Assembly (NCBI RefSeq): GCF_039710355.1
Contig: NZ_JBDKWZ010000005.1
Coordinates: 1-64,000 of the forward strand
DNA: 64,000 nucleotides
Origin: Rapidithrix thailandica
GTDB taxonomy: Bacteria > Bacteroidota > Bacteroidia > Cytophagales > Flammeovirgaceae
Reading direction: 5' to 3'
Position numbers and translations under genes: made by a program. Shown here one piece after another: positions 25,872-35,518 of the stretch (position 1 is the stretch's first letter; every line of letters begins with the position of its first letter). The notes under the pieces were generated by a model. It had not been told where the DNA came from and did no database searches. It worked only from the letters and a program-made list of their open reading frames with translations.

Positions 25872-26176
25872 ACAATGCCAAATTTAAGGCTCAATAATTT
25901 AAGGCGCGAAAGTAAGTAATTTGCGGATTCTAAAAACGATTTGGTGTTGAATTAGATGTTAATAAAAAATAACTTTTACCTTATTTTCCGGATGTATCCC
26001 TAAAGAGCTGGTACCGTGAGTGTCAAGGCAGAAATTTTATGCCATTGTATCCCTTTTTCCGGCAAGTCTACCTTTCTTGTATCCACCATTGTTGCCCCTA
26101 TCAGATTGATTCTGGCTGAAAAGTAGAATAATTTCAGAGAATATTAAGCTTCAATTCATTAAACTTTTTTAACACA
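25872..26176. other. Intergenic region between divergent TRIC and chitinase genes
   Basis: A TAAATTTG box at 25879-25886 (minus strand) fits the TRIC promoter. On the plus strand I find no convincing -33/-7 pair for the chitinase gene. No repeat or short gene is evident. Confidence 0.5.
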
Positions 26177-29100
26177 ATGAAACTTTACCCAAACACACCT
26201 AAGGCTTTGTGGCTTACAAAGCTTTTACAACGAGTCCGCTTAAAAGCTTGGATGTTGTGCGGCCTCTTATGGACCGGGTCAGTCGCCATAGCCCAAATCA
26301 ATTCGGGAGGACAGTACAACACGACTCATCATCAAAAGCAAATTGTCGGTTATATCACGCAATGGGATGCCTGGAAAGGTACTGCGAACGGGTTGCCGGA
26401 CCGAGGCGTTTTTAACCAATTGAACATCGATTACTCCCAATACACCATTCTTAATTTTTCCTTTTTCGGTGTAGCCAAAGACGGATCTTTGCACAGCGGA
26501 GATTTGCGGAATAAAAATATCTACCAAGTGGGTGCAGTACAAGAGCCCGGTCCACTGTTGCATCCTGATGTGTATAGCAGTTGGGATTATTGGATCTTAA
26601 AAGGGGAATTGGATTTACTCTATAACGTTTCGGAAGGCAGCCCTGCCTGGAACGATGGGTATCGTGTGGTCGGTAACAGCTGGAATAATATTAACACCGG
26701 AGAGTCCGGAAATTTACCGGTGCCGTATCCCAAGCCTGGCGGTGCCCCCGGTTTGTTAAAACTTTGCCAAGATAATGGAGTGAAAATTATGGCTTCTATT
26801 GGTGGGTGGAGTATGTGTAAACACTTCCCGGAAATGGCCCGGGATGCAGCTAAAAAGCAACGCTTTCTGGACGATTGTGTCAAGTTAATCAACATGGGTT
26901 TTGACGGAATTGACCTGGATTGGGAATATCCGAATTCGGCAGGGATGAATATTGAAAATTATGGACAGGACGACTACGCAAACTTCTTACAGTTGGTAAA
27001 AGATATCCGTCAGGCCATTGGTCCGGGTAAACTGATTACGGCTGCTTTTTCAGCCAACCCGGACAAATTGAATGGATTCGACTGGCCCCAATTGGCTCAG
27101 AATATGGATTACTTCAATATGATGACCTATGATTTTGAAGGCGGTTGGTCGGACAATACCGGGCATAATTCCAATCTTTACGGTTCTTCGGGCTTCACCT
27201 GGGACAAGACGTTTCAATACCTGCAAACGAGCGGTGTTCCGGCCAATAAGGTCAATATGGGAGTGGCCTTTTATGGCAGGGGAGTGATTACGGATGGTCC
27301 TGCTTCTTTGGGCGCTGCTACGGTAAAAAGACCGGAAACGGTACAGCCTGACGGCCCGATTGTGACTTGTGCCGATTACACCAATTGGCCAAAAGATGTG
27401 TGGGACGGTACACCCAACTACCAGGCAATACAACAAGCCATGGGAAGTGGCTGGACACGGCATTGGGATGATACGGCCAAAGTGCCTTACCTTACCAAAG
27501 GTAACTATTTTGTTAGTTATGATGACGAAGAGTCCATTGGTATTAAAGCCCAATATGTAAATGACCGCAGTGCTGCGGGAGTAATTGTATGGCAGGTTTT
27601 CGGAGATTTGAATCTGGGGCCCGTCACACAAAAATTCGGGAATAAACTTCCTTACTGTCCTTCTACCAAGTCTCCGTTGGTCAATAAGTTAAACGAAGTG
27701 TTTGCGACAGGGGGTAGTGGAGGAAGTGCTCCGTATGTTTCCATTACCGCACCGGCCAATGGCTCCACTATCGAGCAAAACGGTCTGGCTATGGTGGACC
27801 TGACCGCAACGGCAACGGATACTGACGGTACTGTGACCGGAGTAACTTTTTCTGTAGACGGACAAACCATAAATGCTACGGCTTCGGGCAATACTTATTC
27901 CGGCCAGTGGATGCCTTCTTCCTTTGGAGAATATACCATCACGGCCACGGCAACAGACAATGAAAACCTTACGGGAAATACTTCTTCTACTGTAACCATC
28001 GCCTGTGTGGGTGCTAACTGCCCCAATGCCAACCCAACGGTTTCCATCACATCCCCTACAAATGGGGCGGTGATTCAGCAAGCCAATTTAAGTATGATAA
28101 ACCTGGAAGCAACTGCTTCGGACAGTGACGGATCTGTAAGCCTGGTTACTTTTGCGATTGACGGTCAAACGTTAAACGCTTCTGGTGCCGGTAACACTTA
28201 TTCGGCCTCTTGGACTCCTTCTGCTTATCAAAGTTATACATTGGTGGCTACGGTGACCGATAATGCGAATGCGACTAGTACTGACAGTATTTCTTTTACC
28301 ATCGAGCAAGTGAGCGGTTGTACCACTCCTGCTTGGGATGCCAATACAGTGTATGTAGGAGGAAACCAAGCTTCTCACAATGGAAATCTATATCGTGCCA
28401 AATGGTGGACACAAGGCGATGAACCCGGTACAAGCGGCCCCTGGGGTCCTTGGGAAGATTTAGGGCCTTGTGGCAATGCGGTACAAGCTTTATCCGAATC
28501 GTCACAAGATTTGGCTGAAGGCATACCTAGTCAGAATGCCGTAGGTCATAAAATAGTGGGCTATTTCCCTAGTTGGGGCGGTCCGGTTAGCCAAATTCAG
28601 TTCGATAAATTGACACACGTCAATTATGCGTTTGCACTGCCTACGGCCTCAGGAGGATTGGAACCTTTGGCCAACCCCTCTCATTTGCAGGATCTGGTAA
28701 CACAGGCTCATGCCAACAACGTAAAAGTACTGCTTGCCATTGGTGGATGGGACATTGGTGATGGCGGAGGAAACGATGGGCGCTTTAATACGTTGGCTGC
28801 AGACCCGGCCACGAGAACTGCCTTTGTGAATACAGTGATGCAATGGGTATCCAATTACAACCTGGATGGAGTGGATATGGATTGGGAATATCCTGACAGA
28901 GATACACCTTCTTCCGATCACTTCTCTTTGTTGATGCAAGAGTTGTCCACGGCTTTACATGCACAAGGAAAACTGCTTACCGCTGCGGTTGTGGCCTTAG
29001 GTTGGAATGCCGGGGGAGTGAAAGATGATGTATTCGGCTATGTGGATTTCTTAAACATTATGGCGTATGACGGAGGAAACGGGGAATTGCACGCTCCTTA

Positions 29101-30178
29101 TTCCTATGCTGTGGATGCACTGAATTATTGGAGAGGAAGAGGTTTGCCAAAAGCCAAAGCGGTGATCGGTGTACCGTTTTACGGAAGACCTACCTGGAAA
29201 GCATACAAAACGTTGATTGCGGAAGGTGCAGATCCTAATTCGGATACCTTTGTTTCCAATGGTAGTACTGTGTATTACAACGGTATCACTACCATCAAGG
29301 CCAAAGCCCAACTGAGCATGCAAGAGGGCGGGGGAATTATGATCTGGGAATTGAGTCATGATACACAAGATCAAACTTCTTTGTTGAGAGCTATTCATGA
29401 AGAAATAGTGCCTCCTTGCTCTTCTAATTGTGATCCGGTGGTGGACATTACCGCACCGGTAAACAACAGTACGATTGAACAATTCAACTTTGAACCGGTG
29501 AATCTGTCAGCTTCGGCATATGATCAGGATGGAAACATTACGAGTGCTCAATTCTATGTGGACGGACAGTCTGCTTCCACAAGCGGTTCTGCCGGAAACT
29601 ATTCTGCTACCTGGACGCCATCGGCTTACGGTACTTATACGATCTCCATTACCGTTACGGACAATGACAATAAAACGGCTACCGATCAAGTAATGGTGAC
29701 GATTGCCGAAGGAACACTTTGTTCTGCCCCGGTTTGGGATGCCGGTACAGTGTATGTAGGTGGCGATGAAGTGACTCATAACGGAAACCTTTTCCGCGCA
29801 AAATGGTGGACCCTGGGAGATGAACCCGGTACAGGTGGAGCTTGGGGACCTTGGGAAGACTTAGGAGCTTGTGGAAGTGCCGTAGCCAAAACCGGTTTGG
29901 CTTCAAAAGCGGAAGGTTCGGCAGATATTTCCGTGCTGAATTATCCAAATCCATTCACTTATCAAACCACCATACGATTCACCTTGCCTTCTCGTAGTCA
30001 AACCACCTTAAGGCTGCTGAATTTGCAAGGACAAGAAGTAAGTATCTTGTTGAATAAAGAATTGGAAAAGGGCAATCATAAAGTGGATGTTGATGCCAGT
30101 ACATTGCCTAACGGCTTATACATTTACCAACTGACTGTCGGGCAAATAACCAGAGTAGGAAGAATGTTGAAAAAATAA
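26177..30178 (+). CDS. Two-domain GH18 chitinase with T9SS sorting domain
   Basis: This 1333-residue secreted enzyme has a signal peptide (about residues 1-40) and two GH18 domains. Domain 1 covers about 55-510 with DGIDLDWE at 243-250 (catalytic Glu250). Domain 2 covers about 790-1085 with DGVDMDWE at 897-904 (catalytic Glu904). Three Ig-like domains (TATDTDGTVTG type) lie near 515-610, 620-712 and 1085-1175. Two CBM5/12-like chitin-binding modules with AKWWT follow near 715-760 and 1181-1225. The end (YPNPFTYQTTIRF..LPNGLYIYQL) is a type A T9SS tail. It should cut chitin at or outside the surface, like the two-domain ChiA of Flavobacterium. Both catalytic motifs are intact. Confidence 0.96.
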   Translation: MKLYPNTPKALWLTKLLQRVRLKAWMLCGLLWTGSVAIAQINSGGQYNTTHHQKQIVGYITQWDAWKGTANGLPDRGVFNQLNIDYSQYTILNFSFFGVAKDGSLHSGDLRNKNIYQVGAVQEPGPLLHPDVYSSWDYWILKGELDLLYNVSEGSPAWNDGYRVVGNSWNNINTGESGNLPVPYPKPGGAPGLLKLCQDNGVKIMASIGGWSMCKHFPEMARDAAKKQRFLDDCVKLINMGFDGIDLDWEYPNSAGMNIENYGQDDYANFLQLVKDIRQAIGPGKLITAAFSANPDKLNGFDWPQLAQNMDYFNMMTYDFEGGWSDNTGHNSNLYGSSGFTWDKTFQYLQTSGVPANKVNMGVAFYGRGVITDGPASLGAATVKRPETVQPDGPIVTCADYTNWPKDVWDGTPNYQAIQQAMGSGWTRHWDDTAKVPYLTKGNYFVSYDDEESIGIKAQYVNDRSAAGVIVWQVFGDLNLGPVTQKFGNKLPYCPSTKSPLVNKLNEVFATGGSGGSAPYVSITAPANGSTIEQNGLAMVDLTATATDTDGTVTGVTFSVDGQTINATASGNTYSGQWMPSSFGEYTITATATDNENLTGNTSSTVTIACVGANCPNANPTVSITSPTNGAVIQQANLSMINLEATASDSDGSVSLVTFAIDGQTLNASGAGNTYSASWTPSAYQSYTLVATVTDNANATSTDSISFTIEQVSGCTTPAWDANTVYVGGNQASHNGNLYRAKWWTQGDEPGTSGPWGPWEDLGPCGNAVQALSESSQDLAEGIPSQNAVGHKIVGYFPSWGGPVSQIQFDKLTHVNYAFALPTASGGLEPLANPSHLQDLVTQAHANNVKVLLAIGGWDIGDGGGNDGRFNTLAADPATRTAFVNTVMQWVSNYNLDGVDMDWEYPDRDTPSSDHFSLLMQELSTALHAQGKLLTAAVVALGWNAGGVKDDVFGYVDFLNIMAYDGGNGELHAPYSYAVDALNYWRGRGLPKAKAVIGVPFYGRPTWKAYKTLIAEGADPNSDTFVSNGSTVYYNGITTIKAKAQLSMQEGGGIMIWELSHDTQDQTSLLRAIHEEIVPPCSSNCDPVVDITAPVNNSTIEQFNFEPVNLSASAYDQDGNITSAQFYVDGQSASTSGSAGNYSATWTPSAYGTYTISITVTDNDNKTATDQVMVTIAEGTLCSAPVWDAGTVYVGGDEVTHNGNLFRAKWWTLGDEPGTGGAWGPWEDLGACGSAVAKTGLASKAEGSADISVLNYPNPFTYQTTIRFTLPSRSQTTLRLLNLQGQEVSILLNKELEKGNHKVDVDASTLPNGLYIYQLTVGQITRVGRMLKK

Positions 30179-30196
30179 ATAAAAGCTGTTTCAGTT

Positions 30197-30239
30197 AAAA
30201 ACTCTTTTAGGTGGATTCTTCACCTAAAAGAGTTTTTTG
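30197..30239 (+). terminator. Terminator after the chitinase gene
   Basis: AAAAACTCTTTTAGGTG pairs perfectly with CACCTAAAAGAGTTTTT over a 7-base loop, followed by TG. It is 19 bases after the stop. The following 300 bases to 30546 hold no gene that I can see. Confidence 0.92.
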
Positions 30240-30546
30240 TTTGTTTCCATATGCCCGGTAAAAGTGTAGGAGCATTGTACGTACTTTTGGTATATGGGTA
30301 TGCCTATTTGGGTATTCTGTAAATTCCACTATATAAAATTTAACTTGGGAAAGTTCTCAAATTTCCTTAAATTGATTAGTTCAGGACTGATCCTGAAATG
30401 AATAACACCTATGCATGATTGACACACACAACTCAGGCGATTAACTTTTGAGAGAGCTCCACTCTTACATTTTTTGAGAAAACTACTTTTATTACTAAGT
30501 GCTGAAACATTAGCAACAACTTGCCTTATTATCATTTGAAAAACTC

Positions 30547-31611
30547 ATGTGTGCCATGTGTAACAACCTTTTTATAATTTTACTTTTACAATTTTATGGA
30601 AGTTTTTTAACCTGTAATGACACTCAAAAGCAAGACTCCGTAGTCGTAACAGGTATATTTATCCCATATCAAAATCTAGCGCAGGAACCCTCCAGGATAG
30701 CGAACCCTACTAAGGTGGTTTATTGGAACCAGGAACAGTTAGGCAGGTCTATTTTTTACACTGTTACATCTAATCAGAATCAGTATGAGATTAGCACCCT
30801 GACAAACAACACAGGTCCTACCATACCACTACGTACGAATATTTCGGCTTCGAGAAGTGAATTGCCTACACTCAATTCCAATAACCAAAAGCATTATGGA
30901 AATAAGAAAAATACTATATTGAAAATTACCGTATTACCTCCCTTTTGGAACTTTTGGTGGTTTTGGGTATTGATAACCCTCTCATTTTTCTTGTTAATCT
31001 ATGGTGGTTACAACGTATGGTTTAAGGTTTTTTACGGGCAAAATTTCTCGGCAAAGAATGATGAGGGCCCTTTATCAGTAGAAATACAAAATGCCGAGCC
31101 TTTGGATGCCGATAGAAAACAGGAGAGCCCCGAGCCGCATTTGTCTGAGTTTTCCGGGCAGCAACTCCGGGAAGAATTACACAGCAAACATAAAGAGCTG
31201 GCCACCTATACGTTACATACTATTCATAAGAATCAGCTTTTGGAACTGCTTAAAATGCACCTTTTGCAACTGATGAAAAATGTAGAATATACAGAGGCCA
31301 AAGAATTCAAAAAGTTAGTCCAAATGATTGATGACAGTTTTGACCTGGATAAAGAGTGGGAAGGTTTTAGAATGTCCTTCGATCATGTTTACAGAGGGTT
31401 TGTCACCAAACTCCGGGCAACATCCCCCCAGCTCACTTCCAACGATGTGCGCTTGTGCTCGCTGTATAAGATGGGTTTATCTTCCAAAGAAATCGCGACC
31501 ATTTTAGGCATTTCATTGAATAGCCTGAAAGTGGCCCGTTATCGGCTCAGGAAAAAATTGAGCTTGGCCCCGGAGATAGATTTAAAAGAATTTTTGAATA
31601 GCTTGATGTGA
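30547..31611 (+). CDS. Membrane-tethered LuxR-type HTH regulator without a propeller
   Basis: This 354-residue protein has an N-terminal hydrophobic segment (residues 7-22), about 110 extracytoplasmic residues, and one membrane helix (about 138-157). The block LPPFWNFWWFWVLITL before the helix is a close match to the junction seen in propeller-type sensors of this phylum, between the Y_Y_Y domain and the membrane. After a coiled coil comes a LuxR-like HTH at about 290-350 (LTSNDVRLCSLYKMGLSSKE..RYRLRKKL). The beta-propeller and Y_Y_Y domains are absent. It may act as a direct signal-to-DNA regulator. It lies downstream of the chitinase gene, but its target is unknown. Confidence 0.75.
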   Translation: MCAMCNNLFIILLLQFYGSFLTCNDTQKQDSVVVTGIFIPYQNLAQEPSRIANPTKVVYWNQEQLGRSIFYTVTSNQNQYEISTLTNNTGPTIPLRTNISASRSELPTLNSNNQKHYGNKKNTILKITVLPPFWNFWWFWVLITLSFFLLIYGGYNVWFKVFYGQNFSAKNDEGPLSVEIQNAEPLDADRKQESPEPHLSEFSGQQLREELHSKHKELATYTLHTIHKNQLLELLKMHLLQLMKNVEYTEAKEFKKLVQMIDDSFDLDKEWEGFRMSFDHVYRGFVTKLRATSPQLTSNDVRLCSLYKMGLSSKEIATILGISLNSLKVARYRLRKKLSLAPEIDLKEFLNSLM

Positions 31612-31644
31612 AAATTCTTCTAATGTGTAGTGATTGCCTGTATG

Positions 31645-31678
31645 CTGCCATCTCTGAATGGCAGGTTATTTTCTTCTT
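31645..31678 (+). terminator. Hairpin after the HTH gene
   Basis: CTGCCAT (31645-31651) pairs with ATGGCAG (31658-31664) over a 6-base loop, then GTTATTTTCTTCTTT follows. This is a likely terminator 33 bases after the stop. Confidence 0.55.
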
Positions 31679-31838
31679 TAGGTTTTGGCCAGCCTATAAA
31701 GGTAGTTTTTCCCTCCCATTTCAATTTCCCGCTCTTGAGATGTATCAAATTTATCTACTTAGCGCCTTTGGTAAAATTAAATGTCAGATTTGAAGGGATA
31801 ATTGTCTAGGTTTTAATAAGTAGCCAAAAAGAAACTTC

Positions 31839-31846
31839 TAAATTTG
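31839..31846 (+). promoter_or_regulatory. Candidate -7 box of the threonine aldolase gene
   Basis: TAAATTTG fits TAnnTTTG and lies 212 bases before the ATG at 32059. No -33 TTG is at the usual distance. The gap 31679-32058 shows no other feature. A frame open from TTG at 31844 has no ATG and is not called. Confidence 0.4.
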
Positions 31847-32058
31847 CAGGAAAGAAAATTTAAAGGGTTTTTAATAGGCAGGTGTGTAATCGTTGATATA
31901 AATACAAGCCACAAGAAACCTGAGGAGTTTTATGTTCTAGAACTATGGAGAGGTAGATTGAATTTTTTTGAAAGTTGTCATGACTTAAACTCCAAATATA
32001 AAAACTCATATAGCACTTATTTGACTAACGAAAGTTTAGGGATTAACAAAGACGAAGA

Positions 32059-33090
32059 ATGAACAAACAACCATCTTATTTTGCCAGCGACAACTATGCA
32101 ACGGTCCATCCCAAAGTAATGAAGGCGCTTCAAGAAGCCAATCAAGGACATGCCGGAGCTTATGGGAACGATACGTATACGACCCAAGCCAAAAAGAAAT
32201 TTAAAGAGCTTTTCGGAGAACAGGCTGAAGCGGATTTTGTATACAATGGAACCGGTGCAAACGTCACCGGATTGGCTACGTTATTGAAGTCTTTCGAAGC
32301 CGTGGTTTGTAGTGAGGTAGCCCATATCAATGTGGATGAATGCGGTGCCCCTGAAAAATTTACCGGAAGTAAACTCATCGGTTTGCCTAGCCAGGATGGT
32401 AAAATAAAAATAGAGCAAATTCAACCCTTATTACATTCGGTAGGCTTCGAACATCATGCACAAGCCCGGGTAATTTCCATTACCCAAGTGACCGAGTTCG
32501 GTACGGTTTATCGTCCGGAAGAAATTAAAATCATCACGGACTTTGCCCATAGCCATGGGATGTATGTACATATGGATGGGGCCCGTTTAGCCAATGCCGC
32601 AGCCAGCTTGGGATGTTCATTTAAAGCGTTCACCACCGATGTGGGGGTAGATTTACTTTCTTTTGGAGGCACTAAAAACGGCTTAATGTTTGGCGAAGCG
32701 GTTGTCTTTTTGAATCCTGAATTGGGCAAAAATTACAAATATGTTCGAAAACAGGGTATGCAATTAGCTTCAAAAATGCGTTATATATCCGCCCAGTTCT
32801 TAGCGTATTTGGAAGAAGATGTGTGGTTGAAAAATGCCCGGCATGCCAACCGTTTGGCATCGCTGCTGGAAAAAGAGGTTCGCGATGCCGGAGTTGAAAT
32901 CACCCAGAAGGTAGAGGCTAATGCTTTATTTGTAAAACTACCCAAAGCCATTGCCGAAGCATTGCAAAAAGATTTTTTCTTTTATCCTTGGGACGAAGAA
33001 GAAGGTGTATACCGTTGGATGACTTCGTTTGACTCAACAGAGGAAGATGTCGAACAATTTATTACCCGGATCAAGCAACTATTGGGATAA
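32059..33090 (+). CDS. ltaE: Low-specificity L-threonine aldolase
   Basis: This 343-residue PLP enzyme splits L-threonine or allo-threonine into glycine and acetaldehyde. The PLP lysine is Lys206 in SFGGTKNG. Other family blocks are FASDNYATVHPKV, GNDTYT, TGANVTGL and VHMDGARLANA. The length is normal and no signal peptide is present. It could feed the glycine cleavage system, whose P protein is at the other end of the window, but the two are not linked genetically here. It is followed by the lipid A deacylase gene. Confidence 0.93.
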   Translation: MNKQPSYFASDNYATVHPKVMKALQEANQGHAGAYGNDTYTTQAKKKFKELFGEQAEADFVYNGTGANVTGLATLLKSFEAVVCSEVAHINVDECGAPEKFTGSKLIGLPSQDGKIKIEQIQPLLHSVGFEHHAQARVISITQVTEFGTVYRPEEIKIITDFAHSHGMYVHMDGARLANAAASLGCSFKAFTTDVGVDLLSFGGTKNGLMFGEAVVFLNPELGKNYKYVRKQGMQLASKMRYISAQFLAYLEEDVWLKNARHANRLASLLEKEVRDAGVEITQKVEANALFVKLPKAIAEALQKDFFFYPWDEEEGVYRWMTSFDSTEEDVEQFITRIKQLLG

Positions 33091-33259
33091 TGTATCTTAC
33101 CGGATGGTTGGAGAGCCGTTCGGTAAGGTTCCAACTTATTTGACAAAAGCCTAGTATCAAACGTTTTATACAATTAACTAAATTAGCAACAACCTTTAAA
33201 GCAGATTGATAATCGTTTAAAACACAGAAAACAGAATTCAGAAAACATCCATCATACAA

Positions 33260-34363
33260 ATGAACAGACAAAAAGGGAATGCTATTTTATTAGTGGTTGG
33301 GGTCTTGATCGCTTGGGCCTCTACGGTTAGTTTGGGACAGTCTTCAAAAAACGCTGGCGTTATGGGTATGAACCTGCGTTACGGTTATTTATTAAATCAT
33401 AGTCCGGAAGTCACTAGAGATCTGAGTGGTAAGCAACCTCGCGGAGTCGAGTTGTTCTATCATATACGGACGGATGGCGACAAAGCCTGGCACGAAGTAT
33501 ATAACTATCCGGAGATTGGCTTTGCCTTTCATTATTTTGATATGAACGATGATCGTTTGGGGAGTGCCTTTGCATTTACGCCTTATATTCAAATATTTCC
33601 TATGCGTAAAGAGAGGCATATGCTTAGCTTTAAGCTGGGGCCGGGCCTGCACTATGGCACCAAACCTTATGATGCGGAGACAAATCCCGAAAACTTATTT
33701 TATAGCACTCATTTGAATGTAACTTTGGAAACCAATTTTCTGTACCATTATCAATTGAGTCCTCATTGGCGTTTGCAAACAGGTTTGTCATTTACACATT
33801 ATTCAAATGGAGCGTTTAACCTGCCTAACAAAGGGGCAAATACCGTTTCTTATAATTTAGGAATGGCTTATATTCCCAAGCCCGATAATTATAAATTGCG
33901 CAAGGACCTGGAATTTACTTACCGCAAAGGATGGAATTTTGATGTTTATACGGGCTTTGCCATGAAAATGGCCAACTATTCGGATACCACAAGAGACTTT
34001 GCCTATACGCTATCACTGGCTGCCAACAAGCGGGTGAGCAGACGAAGTGCTTTGGTTTTTGGGGTGGATATGTTTTACACGGAGTCCATCCAGGATATGG
34101 TGGAAGAACCGGATCCTAATTTTTACCGGGTCTCCCTCACTGCAGGCCATGAGTTGATGATCAGTAAGTTTTCATTGATGACCGTGATGGGAGTGTATGT
34201 ATACAGACCGTATAAAGTGGATAAACCGATTTTCCAACGTTATAGTTTGAGGTATTATCTCAATGACAATTTCTTTGCCCTTTGGCGACTAAAATCGCAT
34301 TATGCCAAAGCTGATGTGGTAGAGTTGGGATTTGGCTTCCGGTTTCGAAAGTCCAGGAGTTAG
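33260..34363 (+). CDS. PagL-like lipid A 3-O-deacylase (acyloxyacyl hydrolase family)
   Basis: This 367-residue outer-membrane protein has a signal peptide (residues 1-26, ending VSLGQ). Its centre is an eight-strand beta barrel with the catalytic HYSNG motif at His180 and Ser182. PagL removes an acyl chain from lipid A at the outer membrane. The sequence is longer than the Pseudomonas PagL and carries a C-terminal extension after residue 210. Bacteroidota homologues are common. A terminator follows. Confidence 0.82.
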   Translation: MNRQKGNAILLVVGVLIAWASTVSLGQSSKNAGVMGMNLRYGYLLNHSPEVTRDLSGKQPRGVELFYHIRTDGDKAWHEVYNYPEIGFAFHYFDMNDDRLGSAFAFTPYIQIFPMRKERHMLSFKLGPGLHYGTKPYDAETNPENLFYSTHLNVTLETNFLYHYQLSPHWRLQTGLSFTHYSNGAFNLPNKGANTVSYNLGMAYIPKPDNYKLRKDLEFTYRKGWNFDVYTGFAMKMANYSDTTRDFAYTLSLAANKRVSRRSALVFGVDMFYTESIQDMVEEPDPNFYRVSLTAGHELMISKFSLMTVMGVYVYRPYKVDKPIFQRYSLRYYLNDNFFALWRLKSHYAKADVVELGFGFRFRKSRS

Positions 34364-34394
34364 ATATAAAATGCATATGACAGTATTTGTATTG

Positions 34395-34427
34395 AACGCT
34401 TTTCCGAGAGAAAGAAAAGCGTTTTTT
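34395..34427 (+). terminator. Terminator after the PagL-like gene
   Basis: AACGCTTTT pairs with AAAAGCGTT over an 11-base loop and is followed by TTTT. It lies 31 bases after the stop. Confidence 0.85.
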
Positions 34428-34493
34428 ATGTCTTTATGATATATGTACCTGTTTTGTGCGGAAGCAAAACTTATGTTTTTACAATACGGATAC

Positions 34494-35096
34494 CTAACGG
34501 ATTGAAAGCTGCTCCACAATAAAGAGCTCTGCTTCACTGGCGATAGAAACCGGGCCTGTCTGTTCGCTAACAAAACAGTTTTTACTGATTTTTTTTAAGT
34601 TGAGGAGTTTGGAAGAGCTTACATCTCCGTACAAATAAAACCTTGTCCGGGCAGTTACCCACTTTTCAAATACAGTGTTGTAGATGGAAATGCTTTTATG
34701 TTGTTGATCGTAAATCACCAAGTCAATTTTCGACACAAAGGGTTTTAAAAGTTCGATAAACTCTTGATCGAATACGGAATGGATTACATTCAGAGCTGTG
34801 ATTCCTTGTAGTGTCAGATAGTCGATCAGAGGAGTAATTTGCCCATTGGTTAGCCGGACGGTATTGAAGGGATGTTGAAAAGAAAGATCGTTTGGGGCGG
34901 AGGAATTTGAATGACTGAATGCCACCGCATCAATTTTAATATGAAGAGGAATAGAAGAAGAGGCGCAGGCCTCGGAAATGACCACATGTGGACTCCATTC
35001 TAGCAGTTGTTGCAACAAGTTCAAATTCACAGACTGAGGGTCAGAGATAAATAAGGCTGGTTCTTGACCTTCTTTGACAAAATGATGTGATGACAT
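34494..35096 (-). CDS. Thiamine pyrophosphokinase-like protein
   Basis: This 200-residue protein begins SSHHFVKEGQEPALFI, which resembles the start of Bacteroidota thiamine pyrophosphokinases as I remember them. A C-terminal block TRFYLYG..LKKISKNCFVSE resembles their thiamine-binding domain. The central region, where the usual acidic GDFDS motif would be, is poorly conserved: HIKIDAVAFSHSN occurs instead. So it may be an inactive or altered relative. Confidence in the family is moderate, and a function should not be assumed. It is convergent with the PagL-like gene. Confidence 0.45.
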   Translation of the reverse strand: MSSHHFVKEGQEPALFISDPQSVNLNLLQQLLEWSPHVVISEACASSSIPLHIKIDAVAFSHSNSSAPNDLSFQHPFNTVRLTNGQITPLIDYLTLQGITALNVIHSVFDQEFIELLKPFVSKIDLVIYDQQHKSISIYNTVFEKWVTARTRFYLYGDVSSSKLLNLKKISKNCFVSEQTGPVSIASEAELFIVEQLSIR

Positions 35097-35220
35097 AGTT
35101 TAAGTTTAAAAGGTGTTTGGGTAAAAATACAAAAAAGAGTAATCAGATAATAGTGATCAGGGGCCGGGAGAAATGACAGGGATCAAAAATGATTAATTCG
35201 TTGATTTGGGGGGATATATA
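35097..35220. other. Intergenic stretch upstream of repeat copy B
   Basis: No gene, terminator or promoter was recognised here. With the repeat at 35221-35340 and the plain sequence from 35341 to 35518, this fills a 422-base gap between the TPK-like and thioredoxin-like genes. Confidence 0.5.
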
Positions 35221-35340
35221 GAAGTGAATTAAACTTTTTCTTTTTCCTGAAAAATGTTTCAAAAACGCCTCCTTTGTGTTACTTTTTTCAACAAGAGCTT
35301 TGGCTATTCTCTTCAAAAAGAGCCTTGATGAGCCGGTTTT
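35221..35340 (-). repeat. Dispersed 120-bp repeat, copy B
   Basis: This is the inverted copy of 7079-7198, with 112 of 120 positions the same by my count and no gaps. The two copies lie 28 kb apart in opposite orientation, each in a gene-free gap. Homology stops sharply at AAAACCGGCT on one side and CTTC on the other. Confidence 0.85.
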
Positions 35341-35518
35341 AAGTCCACTTTCGGTCAAGAACTATATGTTTAAACCACTTCATAGATAAAAAGAGAGTGA
35401 GAATTGAGAGAAGAGTTAAATATATAGATCCTTCTTCGGAAAATCCTGAAGGAAAAAAAGACCGGGCCGAAATGGGAACGCTTGGTCCGGTATTTCGCCC
35501 CGGTGTAAATTCAAAAGG

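Noticed and set aside
31844..32062. 72-codon frame overlapping the threonine aldolase start
   Set aside because: It has no ATG, starts with TTG inside a candidate -7 box, and shows no family features.
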